A stretch of 14,199 nucleotides of DNA from JBBQVZ01 sp038211015. Lineage in GTDB: Bacteria; Actinomycetota; UBA4738; HRBIN12. Under the pieces are notes generated by a model. That model was given only the letters and a program-made list of their open reading frames with translations. It was not told the origin of the DNA and made no database searches. The stretch is taken from NCBI GenBank assembly GCA_038211015.1, contig JBBQVZ010000092.1, positions 1 through 14,199 of the forward strand, written 5' to 3'. A program made the translations under genes and the position numbers. The first letter of the stretch is position 1. Every line of letters begins with the position of its first letter. Shown here in pieces: positions 7,347-13,589 of the stretch.

Positions 7347-8195
7347 TCCGGAGGTACCGACATCGCCGCCGTCCCCGTCGGTGGGATCACCGGGAAGCTC
7401 GAACTTGTCTCGGACGCGCGCCAGGAACGCCGGTGCGCCGGTGCGCCGGACCAAGCGGGCCGGACGCTCGGCGGCTCCGATACGCGCGCGGCTGCCCACC
7501 GGGAGCTCGACGCTCTCGCGGCCGTCCGCCGAGAGGAGGCCGGGCTCGTCCCCGACGACCTCGAGCACCACCTGTTGGTCGGCGCTCAGCACGAAGGAGC
7601 GGTCGAACACCATGTGCGCGGCGATGGGCGTGAGCACCAGGCACGGCACGTCGGGGCTCACGATCGGGCCGCGCGCCGAGAACGAGTACGCGGTCGAACC
7701 GGTCGGCGTCGCGACCACGACGCCGTCCGCGGAGAACGTCGTGACGTACACGCCGTCGACCTCGACGGCCAGCCGGACGAGACGATGCCGGGCACGTTTC
7801 TCCACCATGATCTCGTTCAGTGCCCATTGGGGAACGAACTCCGCACCGCCCTCAGCGCATGCGGTGGCCGCCAGTCGCTCCTCGATGGAGGCGCTGCCCG
7901 AGAGCGCGTCGCGGATGAGGTCCAGAGCTTCCTCCGGCTCCACCTCCGTCAGGAACCCGAGCCGGCCCACCTTCACCCCGAGCACGGGGCAGTCCAGCTC
8001 CGCAGCGACGTGGGCCCCACGCAGGAAAGTCCCGTCCCCCCCGATCGTCACGATCAGGTCCGCCGCAGCGCCGTCGTCAGGGTCGCGAGCCCGGACTACC
8101 GTCACACCGGCGTCGATCAGGGCCGTCCCGAGCGCCGCGGCCGCCTCGACGGCTGCCGCGCGCCCCTCGTGCACGATGAAACCGACGACGCTCAT
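7344..8195 (-). CDS. nadK: NAD kinase
   Basis: Phosphorylates NAD to NADP in the cytoplasm, using ATP or polyphosphate in actinobacterial enzymes. 283 residues, normal length. The catalytic GGDGTF is at 52-57 (Asp 54), the glycine-rich GVKVGRLGFLTE at about 73-84, the NE pair in NEIMVE at 127-132, and the substrate-binding DGVVVATPTGSTAYS at about 157-171, followed by GGPIVSP-like ARGPIVSP. All key residues are present. The ATG at 8195 overlaps the tlyA stop by four bases (ATGA), so translation is probably coupled. The same tlyA-nadK-recN order occurs in M. tuberculosis (Rv1694-Rv1696). The stop codon TAG may double as part of the recN -10 box. Confidence 0.97.
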   Translation of the reverse strand: MSVVGFIVHEGRAAAVEAAAALGTALIDAGVTVVRARDPDDGAAADLIVTIGGDGTFLRGAHVAAELDCPVLGVKVGRLGFLTEVEPEEALDLIRDALSGSASIEERLAATACAEGGAEFVPQWALNEIMVEKRARHRLVRLAVEVDGVYVTTFSADGVVVATPTGSTAYSFSARGPIVSPDVPCLVLTPIAAHMVFDRSFVLSADQQVVLEVVGDEPGLLSADGRESVELPVGSRARIGAAERPARLVRRTGAPAFLARVRDKFELPGDPTDGDGGDVGTSG

Positions 8196-8986
8196 CGTGG
8201 CCGTCCCTCTCCCTCCATCACGGCCGCATCCAGATCGACCGCTGCATCATCCACCCCCCGGCGCCCGTGGAGCAGGAACTCCACGTTGCCAGCCGGACCT
8301 CTGAGCGGCGACGCGACGACGTCGAGCACCCCGACACCGCTCGAGCCGAATGCCTCCATCACCTCGACGAGGACGCGTCGCCAGGTCCCGGGGTCTCGCA
8401 CGACGCCGCCGCTCCCCACGTCCGCCTGTCCCGCCTCGAACTGCGGCTTCACCAACACCACGAACTCCACATCGGGATCCGAAACGCGGACGAGCGCCGG
8501 CAGCACGGTCCGCAACGAGATGAACGAGAGATCCGCAACGATGAGGTCGGGAACGAACGGCAGATCGGCGGGCTCGAGGCCCCGGACGTTCGTCCGTTCC
8601 ATCACCGTGACCCGTGGATCGTTGCGAACCTCCCACGCCAGTTGGCCGTATCCCACGTCCACGGCCGCCACCCGAGCGGCGCCTGCCTGCAACAGGCAGT
8701 CGGTGAACCCCCCCGTCGACGCCCCGGCGTCGAGGCAGTCGCGGGCGCGCGCGTCCACGCCGAAACGATCGAGTGCCGATCTGAGCTTCTCGCCTCCGCG
8801 AGAGACGAAGCGCCTCGCGGGCCCGATCACCTGCACGGGGGCGTCGGCGGCCACGAGCGAGGCGGCCTTGGTGGCCGGGCTCCCGGCGACGGTCACTAGC
8901 CCGGCCTCGACCGCGGCCTGGGCCTCCGCGCGGCTGTTCGCCAACCCTCGCCGGACGAGCTCCACGTCGAGCCGCCGGCGAGGCAC
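8192..8986 (-). CDS. tlyA: TlyA family rRNA (cytidine-2'-O)-methyltransferase
   Basis: 264 residues. An N-terminal S4 RNA-binding domain (about 3-55) is followed by RFVSRGGEKL (59-68) and an FtsJ-like Rossmann methyltransferase. The SAM site is DAGASTGGFTD (86-96), with DVGYGQLAW (110-118), ADLSFISL (151-158) and the catalytic Lys in VKPQFEAG (179-186). In mycobacteria TlyA 2'-O-methylates a 16S and a 23S cytidine, and its loss gives capreomycin resistance. The frame is open much further upstream to 9379, but the family N-terminus PRRRLDVELVRRG begins at GTG 8986. An AAGGA Shine-Dalgarno that includes the stop of the upstream phasin-like gene sits 8 bases before it, which settles the start. 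Its stop overlaps nadK by four bases. Confidence 0.95.
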   Translation of the reverse strand: MPRRRLDVELVRRGLANSRAEAQAAVEAGLVTVAGSPATKAASLVAADAPVQVIGPARRFVSRGGEKLRSALDRFGVDARARDCLDAGASTGGFTDCLLQAGAARVAAVDVGYGQLAWEVRNDPRVTVMERTNVRGLEPADLPFVPDLIVADLSFISLRTVLPALVRVSDPDVEFVVLVKPQFEAGQADVGSGGVVRDPGTWRRVLVEVMEAFGSSGVGVLDVVASPLRGPAGNVEFLLHGRRGVDDAAVDLDAAVMEGEGRPR

Positions 8987-8997
8987 GGTAGCGATCC

Positions 8998-9354
8998 TTA
9001 CGATGCGGCGGTCGCCGCCGGCTTCGCGGCCGTCTTCTTCGCCGCGGACTTGCCGGACGCGGTCATGCCGGCCCGACGCTCGAGGTCGCGGACGCGCTTC
9101 TTCACGGCGTCCAGATCGGCCTGGGTCGCCACGCCCATCGACTTCATCTGGGAGGTGATCTCTCGCGAGATGACCTCCTTCAGACGGTCTCGGCTCCGCT
9201 GCGACCACTCGAGCATGTCGGCCGCCATCTTCGACACCTGCTCCTTGGCGGCTCCCGGGTCGGAGAGGCCCTTCGCGAGATCCTGCGCCTTCGCGGGGGT
9301 CAGGTTGCCGATCACCGCTTCGATCGTCTTGCGAACCTCTTCGAGTGACGTCAT
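8998..9354 (-). CDS. Small phasin-like coiled-coil protein with Lys/Ala-rich tail
   Basis: 118 residues, not firmly assigned. The body (about 1-95) is predicted helical, with heptad-like stretches such as MTSLEEVRKTIEAVIGNL and a second segment TQADLDAVKKRVRDLERR (about 78-95). The tail (about 96-118) is a low-complexity Lys/Ala/Pro run containing KKTAAKPAATAA, like the tails of PhaF-type phasins and H1-like proteins. That layout suggests a polyhydroxyalkanoate-granule-associated or DNA-binding phasin-like protein; this is inference. The ATG at 9354 has a clear Shine-Dalgarno, GAAGGAG, 8 bases upstream. The gene occupies the position of Rv1693, 11 bases before tlyA, and probably starts the tlyA-nadK-recN unit. 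Confidence 0.75.
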   Translation of the reverse strand: MTSLEEVRKTIEAVIGNLTPAKAQDLAKGLSDPGAAKEQVSKMAADMLEWSQRSRDRLKEVISREITSQMKSMGVATQADLDAVKKRVRDLERRAGMTASGKSAAKKTAAKPAATAAS

Positions 9355-9397
9355 CGGGAGATCTCCTTCGGTCGGTCACGCGTGCGATACCGCTACC

Positions 9398-9403
9398 AGC
9401 ATA
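9398..9403 (-). promoter_or_regulatory. Putative -10 box for the phasin-like gene and tlyA operon
   Basis: In the 71-base gap after the HAD gene the minus strand reads TATGCT. It would give a leader of about 37 bases that contains the GAAGGAG Shine-Dalgarno for ATG 9354. There is no clear -35. Unlike the leaderless candidates here, this unit would have a conventional leader. Confidence 0.4.
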
Positions 9404-9425
9404 CTCCGCGTTCCTGCGCGACCCC

Positions 9426-10217
9426 TCAGAGCGGCGTCGTCGTGAAGAGCGCGGAGAGACCCTCCGCGACGAACGTCGGTGCGATGGCCGAGGCGGCGAC
9501 GTCGTCGGGCTTCGAGATCCCGGTGAGCACGAGGAGCGAGTCCCACTCGAGGCCGGCCGCGGCGGCGATGTCCGTCTCCAGACGATCGCCGATCACGAGC
9601 GGCCGGCCACCACCGGCGCGATCGAGCGCCGCCAGCATGATGGGCGCCTCCGGTTTGCCGAACACCTCGGCGCGCATGCCCGTGGTCGTCTCGATCGCCG
9701 CGAGCAAGGCCCCCGCTCCCGGCCAGTTCCCGTCGCCTGCGGGATAGGACGCGTCGGCGTTCGTGGCCACCAACGTCGCTCCTCGTTCCACGAGGAGCGA
9801 CGCCCGGCGGAGCTTCTCGTAGTTCGTCTGGCGATCCCACCCCACGACAACGACCTCGGTCTGGTCCGCATCGGCTTCGGCGATCGCGATGCCCGAGTCC
9901 CGCAGGGCCCGGAGGATGCCTTCCTCTCCCACGACGAACGCCTCGGACACACCGCGGGCGGCGAGCTGCTCGGCCGTTACCAACGCCGACGTCTCCACCT
10001 CCGCGGCCGCGGCCGGGATGCCGAGCCCGGTGAGATGGGCCGCCACGGCCTCGGGCGTCCGACCGGAGTTGTTCGTCACGAAGGCCACATGCTTGCCCGC
10101 GGCGCGAAGGCGGGCGAGGGCCTCTGTGGCGCCGGGAACGACCTGGCTCCCGCGATACAGGACGCCATCGAGGTCGAAGAGGAACGCCTCGTACGCGTCC
10201 GCGAGCACGCTCACCAC
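9426..10217 (-). CDS. HAD-IIA family phosphatase (NagD / glycerol-3-phosphate phosphatase-like)
   Basis: 263 residues, a cytoplasmic HAD phosphatase with a C2a cap. Motif I is FDLDGVLYRG (about 14-23, nucleophile and acid/base Asp), motif II is FVTNNSGRT (46-54), the motif III Lys lies in FGKPE (about 186-190), and motif IV is GDRLETDI (210-217). All catalytic residues are present. The equivalent gene in M. tuberculosis, Rv1692, is a glycerol-3-phosphate phosphatase involved in lipid recycling, so that role is plausible; related enzymes act on phosphoglycolate or nucleotides. The N-terminus is uncertain: GTG codons at 10217, 10214 and 10208 are all possible and none has a good Shine-Dalgarno. 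The divergent DUF1015 gene starts 58 bases away. Confidence 0.9.
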   Translation of the reverse strand: MVSVLADAYEAFLFDLDGVLYRGSQVVPGATEALARLRAAGKHVAFVTNNSGRTPEAVAAHLTGLGIPAAAAEVETSALVTAEQLAARGVSEAFVVGEEGILRALRDSGIAIAEADADQTEVVVVGWDRQTNYEKLRRASLLVERGATLVATNADASYPAGDGNWPGAGALLAAIETTTGMRAEVFGKPEAPIMLAALDRAGGGRPLVIGDRLETDIAAAAGLEWDSLLVLTGISKPDDVAASAIAPTFVAEGLSALFTTTPL

Positions 10218-10263
10218 GGCGTGGTCGGCCGGGGTCGTCGCGCCTCGTCGGAGCTGCCGCTGC

Positions 10264-10269
10264 TATACA
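10264..10269 (+). promoter_or_regulatory. Putative -10-like element of the HAD/DUF1015 divergent promoter region
   Basis: In the 58-base divergent gap the plus strand reads TATACA, then AGGGTC, then ATG (10276). The spacing would fit a leaderless start, although the sixth base is A rather than T. The AAGGG run is too close to the ATG to be an effective Shine-Dalgarno. The minus strand of the same spot offers TATAGC (10267-10262), so one AT-rich patch may serve both genes. Confidence 0.3.
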
Positions 10270-10275
10270 AGGGTC

Positions 10276-11463
10276 ATGCCTCGCGTCTTCCCGTTCGAAG
10301 CGTTGGTCTACGACGTCGCCGTGGTCGGCGCGCTGGATCGCGTGACGACGCCTCCCTACGACGTTATCAGCGAGATGCGCCGGCAGGAGTACCGGTCCGA
10401 GCCGTTCAGCATCGTGCAGATCGACCTCGGGACCGGTGACGGCGAGCATCGCTATCTGGAGAGGGACGCGCTCCTCCGTCGCTGGGTCGACGAAGGCGTG
10501 CTCGTCCGGACGCCACCGGCGTTCCACGCGTACGAGATGCGGTCGTCCGCGACCGGGCGCGTCCGCGGGATCTTCTGTGCCATGGAGTTGGAGGACTGGG
10601 GCGGCGACGTCATGCCGCACGAGGAGACGATGGCGGGGCCGGTCGAGGACCGGCTGCGACTGCTCAGAGCCACGCACACGCACCTGTCCGCCGTGTACGG
10701 GACCGTTGTCGGCCCCTGCCCCTCCCTCGCGGATCTCTTGGACAGCGTGATGGCGGGTCCTCCCGACGCCGAGCTCGTGGACGAGCAGGGCGTGGTCCAT
10801 CGTCGCTGGACGATCGCCGGGGACGAGCCGATCGGCACGTGGCTCTACGAGGAGCCGCTCTTGATCGCGGATGGGCACCATCGGTACACGACCGCGCTCG
10901 CCTACCGCGACGAGATGCGCGCCGCGTCCGGGCCGGGGCCGTGGGACAGGCTCCTCACGTTCGTGGTGGACGCGGGCTCCGAACGCCTGTCGGTCCAACC
11001 GTTCCATCGCATCCAGTTGTCCGGCACCACCCCCGAGCCGGGTCGGGCGATCGGCGACCTCGACGTGGTGATCGGGGCCCTCTCCGACGACGAACCACGC
11101 GTCGGGATCGTCCGACCGAACGGCGCCGACGCGGAGCTCACCGTGATGGACCTCGCAGGCGAGCCGCCGGCCGTCCGCGCCCTGCACGATGGGCTGCTCG
11201 ACGCACTCGCTCCGCCGGGAGCGCTTCGGTTCACGCCCGACCCCGTCGAGGCGGTGGCCGCCGTGGAGCGCGGCGAGGCCGTGGCCGCGTACCTCCTGCC
11301 GCCCACGACCACAGATCGCATCCGCAAGGTCGTCGAACGCGGAGAGCGCCTCCCGCAGAAATCGACGTACTTCTGGCCGAAGCCTCGCACCGGCGTGATC
11401 CTGATGCCGCTCGACGACGGCTCGGATCCTAGGTCGGGTCTTCGGCGGGCTCGAGCTTCTTGA
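10276..11463 (+). CDS. DUF1015 family protein
   Basis: 395 residues, full length for this widespread uncharacterised family. It shows the N-terminal PPYDVI (26-31), HEETM (115-119), and the hallmark LIADGHHRYTTAL (about 196-208), with a late YFWPKPRTGVILMPL block near the C-terminus. No signal peptide or membrane segment is seen, so it is probably cytoplasmic. The histidine-rich hallmark suggests a ligand- or metal-binding site, but no reaction can be assigned from sequence. The ATG at 10276 gives the expected N-terminus. It has no proper Shine-Dalgarno and may be leaderless. Its 3' end runs 35 bases into the 3' end of the convergent SSB-like gene. It is one of three genes here that are not part of the Rv1691-Rv1700 block. 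Confidence 0.9.
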   Translation: MPRVFPFEALVYDVAVVGALDRVTTPPYDVISEMRRQEYRSEPFSIVQIDLGTGDGEHRYLERDALLRRWVDEGVLVRTPPAFHAYEMRSSATGRVRGIFCAMELEDWGGDVMPHEETMAGPVEDRLRLLRATHTHLSAVYGTVVGPCPSLADLLDSVMAGPPDAELVDEQGVVHRRWTIAGDEPIGTWLYEEPLLIADGHHRYTTALAYRDEMRAASGPGPWDRLLTFVVDAGSERLSVQPFHRIQLSGTTPEPGRAIGDLDVVIGALSDDEPRVGIVRPNGADAELTVMDLAGEPPAVRALHDGLLDALAPPGALRFTPDPVEAVAAVERGEAVAAYLLPPTTTDRIRKVVERGERLPQKSTYFWPKPRTGVILMPLDDGSDPRSGLRRARAS

Positions 11464-11749
11464 TCCCCGTCGCCACGACCTCGGTGAGGCTGCGCGCACC
11501 GGCACCGCTCCGGTAGAACCTGCGAGCGAGCGTCCCGTACACCAGGACGTCGTCTCCCTTCGCGATGCCCTTCAGGGCGCGCTTGCCGACCGACGTGTGC
11601 CACACGGCGATGGGCAACGGAAGGAGCCGCTTGCCGGCCTCCGGAACCGACAGTCGGATCTCCGTGACCTCGTCCCCCGAGGGCATCCGTCGCTCGACCG
11701 GCTCGGCCGCGACGGTCCCGGCCAGCACGACGACGTTCACCGTCACCAT
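11429..11749 (-). CDS. Short SSB-like OB-fold single-stranded DNA-binding protein
   Basis: 106 residues from the chosen start. The sequence follows the bacterial SSB OB-fold pattern: VVVLAGTVAAEPVERRMPSG, then TEIRLSV, LPIAVWHTSVGKRALKGI, AKGDDVLVYGTLARRFYR and a closing VATGIKKLE strand. It ends soon after the fold (PAEDPT) with no disordered linker and no acidic DDDIPF-type tip, so it is probably a paralogue and not the replicative SSB. Three starts compete: TTG 11758, ATG 11755 and ATG 11749. AAGGAGG lies 9 bases before ATG 11749 but only 3 before ATG 11755, so I chose 11749. Its 3' end overlaps the convergent DUF1015 gene. A role in repair or recombination is inferred. Confidence 0.82.
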   Translation of the reverse strand: MVTVNVVVLAGTVAAEPVERRMPSGDEVTEIRLSVPEAGKRLLPLPIAVWHTSVGKRALKGIAKGDDVLVYGTLARRFYRSGAGARSLTEVVATGIKKLEPAEDPT

Positions 11750-11796
11750 GTGCATCAACCTCCTTCGGGGGAGGTCGGCTCGAACCCACTCCGATC

Positions 11797-11820
11797 ATCG
11801 GGGATCTCATCGAGGATCTC
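11797..11820. repeat. 12-bp tandem repeat, two copies
   Basis: ATCGGGGATCTC (11797-11808) is followed directly by ATCGAGGATCTC (11809-11820), with 11 of 12 bases identical. It lies between the divergent SSB-like and MBL genes and reads in frame within the possible upstream ORF. It could be coding, a regulator site or chance. Confidence 0.6.
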
Positions 11821-11831
11821 GGGGATGCCCG

Positions 11832-11837
11832 ACCGTA
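11832..11837 (-). promoter_or_regulatory. Weak -10-like box for the SSB-like gene
   Basis: The minus strand reads TACGGT about 82 bases before ATG 11749. It would give a leader of roughly 75 bases carrying the 12-bp repeats and the AAGGAGG site. No -35 is evident. Low confidence. Confidence 0.2.
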
Positions 11838-11862
11838 CCACCGGGCACCGACACCGCGGCCG

Positions 11863-11868
11863 TACACT
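11863..11868 (+). promoter_or_regulatory. Putative -10 box for leaderless MBL-fold gene
   Basis: TACACT is followed by 7 bases and then the GTG at 11876. There is no Shine-Dalgarno in the gap, and the spacing suits a leaderless transcript. No -35 match is seen. Confidence 0.4.
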
Positions 11869-11875
11869 CGCGCCG

Positions 11876-12850
11876 GTGGAGACGGTCACGTTCGAAGTCG
11901 CGTCCGGCGTCACGGCGATCGACACGTTCATGGGAGGGCGCGAGCGGTACACGGCCGCCTATCTCCTGCACGCGGACGAACCCGCGTTGGTGGAGACCGG
12001 GCCCGGGACTTCGGTCGACCCCGTCACCCTCGCCCTCGATGCGCTGGGCATCGAACCCGACGCGCTCGCCCACATCGTCCTCACGCACATCCACCTGGAC
12101 CACGCCGGCGGGGTTGGTGCCCTGGCCGCCCGGTTCCCGCGCGCCACGGTCTGGGTGCACGAGCGCGGCGCGCGCCACCTGGCGGATCCCTCGCGGCTGG
12201 TGGAGAGCGCCACGCGCGTCTACGGCGAGGACCGCATGGCATCGTTGTTCGGACCCGTCGCACCCGTTCCAGCGAAACGCATCCGGGTGCTGGAGGATCG
12301 GGGTGTTCTCGATATGGGAGGACGATCCCTGCTCGCCCTCGACACGCCGGGTCATGCGTCGCATCACCTCGCGTTGGTGGACTCCTCGACCGGCGTCGTC
12401 TTCACCGGCGACGCGTTGGGCATCCACGTCCCCGACCTGCCCGTGCTCCGCCCGGCCACACCTCCGCCCGACTTCGATCTCGAACTCGCCGTGGCCAGCA
12501 TCGAGCGGATCCGTGATGCCGCCCGATCCACGTTGCTGTTCGCACACTTCGGACCGATCGCCGACGTGGGCCGCACATGCGACCTCGCGGTGCGCCGTCT
12601 GAACGAGTGGACCGACGCCGTCCGAGGAGCCATGCGTTCGACCACGGACCTCGACGAGATCGTCGAGGTGCTGTCGCACGAGGCCGCCCGCGAGACCATC
12701 ACCGGGGCCGAGGCGCAACTCGATCTGGATCGACTGGAGACCCTCGCAGGCATCCGGATGAACGCGATGGGGATCGTGCGCTACCTCACGAAGCAGGCGG
12801 AAGGCGATCCGGAAGGTCCCGCCGGCGAACCCGGTCCTCAGGCGAGCTGA
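11876..12850 (+). CDS. Metallo-beta-lactamase-fold hydrolase
   Basis: 324 residues from GTG 11876. The metal-binding motif THIHLDHAGG (HxHxDH at 71-76) is followed by TPGHASHH (about 157-164, third-motif His at 160), TGDA (177-180, bridging Asp) and a late FAHFG His, so a two-metal site looks complete. The fold covers hydrolases of thioesters, lactones, phosphodiesters and others, and the substrate cannot be assigned. A C-terminal helical region of about 80 residues follows, ending in a Gly/Pro/Glu-rich tail. The frame is open far upstream, but the protein-like sequence begins at METVTFEVASGVTAIDTF. Shine-Dalgarno is absent, and a TACACT box lies 7 bases before the GTG. Its last 13 bases overlap the convergent TPR gene. 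It diverges from the SSB-like gene. Confidence 0.9.
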   Translation: METVTFEVASGVTAIDTFMGGRERYTAAYLLHADEPALVETGPGTSVDPVTLALDALGIEPDALAHIVLTHIHLDHAGGVGALAARFPRATVWVHERGARHLADPSRLVESATRVYGEDRMASLFGPVAPVPAKRIRVLEDRGVLDMGGRSLLALDTPGHASHHLALVDSSTGVVFTGDALGIHVPDLPVLRPATPPPDFDLELAVASIERIRDAARSTLLFAHFGPIADVGRTCDLAVRRLNEWTDAVRGAMRSTTDLDEIVEVLSHEAARETITGAEAQLDLDRLETLAGIRMNAMGIVRYLTKQAEGDPEGPAGEPGPQAS

Positions 12851-13527
12851 GCCAGCCGCTCGGCCGCGTCGAACGCGCTCGCGTCGTGTCGCATCACCTT
12901 ATGGAACTGCTCGGCCGCCTCCTCCTTGCGCCCGGCGCGGGCGAGGATGTCGCCCTTCACGTACCAGAGCCGCAACGTGAACGCCTCGGAGACGTCGTCC
13001 CGTGTGCGGGCCCTGCCGAGGAACGCCAGAGCCTCCGGGTACTTCTTCTGATCGGCGAGCGCCGACGCCGCCACGATGACCGCCTCGGCCTTGGCCTCGT
13101 TCGGCGCCTTGCCGTGGAGCTCTTCCTCCGCGAGCGGGACCGCCTCTGCGGGACGCCCCATGCCACGGAGGCAGTCTGCCATCACGTGGTTCTGGTCGAC
13201 CCGACCCGAGATGCGCCGGTAGGTCTTGAGCTCCGTCAGCGCCTCCGGCCACCTGCCCTCGCCGTACAGCGCCAAGCCCAAGACCTCACGGACGGCGGCC
13301 GACCTGGACGCGAAGTGTTTGGCCTTCTCCGCCTCCTTGATCGCCGCTCCGCTGTCCCCACGCTCCAGGAGCTCGATCGCGCGGGCCAGCCGGGAGATCG
13401 CGTCCTGCTGATCGCCGGGACGCGCCGTGCGCCGCACCTCCTCCAACACCTCGTTGGGGAGCTGGGCGTTCGCCGGCCGCGGGCGTTTGGAGCCGCTCGT
13501 GGGACGGGGGCGGAGTGTTTTGGCCAT
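12838..13527 (-). CDS. Tetratricopeptide-repeat protein (Rv1691 position)
   Basis: 229 residues. After a basic, Pro-rich head (MAKTLRPRPTSGSKRPRPAN) the protein consists of helical-pair repeats with TPR-like spacing. Examples are AIELLERGDSGAAIKEAEKA, REVLGLALYGEGRWPEALTE, ADQKKYPEALAFLGRA and LARAGRKEEAAEQFHKVMRH. No signal peptide or membrane helix is seen. TPR proteins are binding scaffolds, and no partner can be inferred. The position at the end of the block beside tyrS/rRNA-type neighbours matches Rv1691 of M. tuberculosis. The ATG at 13527 lacks a Shine-Dalgarno but has TAGGCT exactly 8 bases before it, immediately after the rRNA terminator. The 3' end overlaps the convergent MBL gene by 13 bases. 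Confidence 0.85.
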   Translation of the reverse strand: MAKTLRPRPTSGSKRPRPANAQLPNEVLEEVRRTARPGDQQDAISRLARAIELLERGDSGAAIKEAEKAKHFASRSAAVREVLGLALYGEGRWPEALTELKTYRRISGRVDQNHVMADCLRGMGRPAEAVPLAEEELHGKAPNEAKAEAVIVAASALADQKKYPEALAFLGRARTRDDVSEAFTLRLWYVKGDILARAGRKEEAAEQFHKVMRHDASAFDAAERLAQLA

Positions 13528-13535
13528 GGGTCATC

Positions 13536-13541
13536 AGCCTA
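13536..13541 (-). promoter_or_regulatory. Putative -10 box for leaderless TPR gene
   Basis: The minus strand reads TAGGCT, GATGACCC, ATG (13527). Hexamer and gap length are the same as at pyrG. It lies 10 bases beyond the rRNA terminator stem, so any -35 element would fall inside that stem. Confidence 0.45.
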
Positions 13542-13551
13542 CGGGATGAAC

Positions 13552-13583
13552 GAGAACGGGCCGCCCGAAGGCGGCCCGTTCTC
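13552..13583 (-). terminator. Rho-independent-like terminator of the rRNA operon
   Basis: A perfect 14-bp GC-rich stem (13552-13565 with 13570-13583) closes a loop that reads TTCG in the rRNA sense, with a C-G closing pair, the extra-stable C(UUCG)G tetraloop. It begins 6 bases after the 5S 3' end. No U-tract follows (GTTCATCCC), as is common for actinobacterial hairpin terminators. Confidence 0.85.
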
Positions 13584-13589
13584 AACGAT

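Larger units (their letters stand above)
11755..11841 (-). other. Possible 28-codon upstream ORF in the SSB-like gene leader
   Basis: A GTG at 11841 opens a 28-codon frame reading VVRSGIPEILDEIPDD and ending in SPEGG, with a TGA at 11757-11755 that overlaps an ATG of the SSB-like gene (TGATG). Most codons end in G or C. It contains an in-frame tandem repeat, EILD/EIPD. It has no visible Shine-Dalgarno, and a possible -10 box overlaps its start, so this is only a candidate leader peptide or the in-frame remnant of an upstream domain. Confidence 0.2.

Noticed and set aside
7272..9158. 628-codon plus-strand open frame opposite nadK and tlyA
   Set aside because: Low-complexity Arg/Ser/Thr-rich translation antisense to two genes with intact catalytic motifs; an effect of high GC.
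8192..9379. Long form of TlyA starting at 9379
   Set aside because: The extra N-terminus is the out-of-frame phasin-like gene; the S4 domain start and Shine-Dalgarno fix GTG 8986.
9376..11505. 709-codon minus-strand open frame across the HAD, DUF1015 and SSB-like genes
   Set aside because: Antisense shadow of DUF1015 and out of frame with HAD; Arg/Gly/Pro-rich with no domain. The real genes have full motif sets.
11797..11820. 12-bp repeats as a CRISPR or integron-type array
   Set aside because: Only two directly adjacent copies with no spacers, and in frame with a possible coding stretch.
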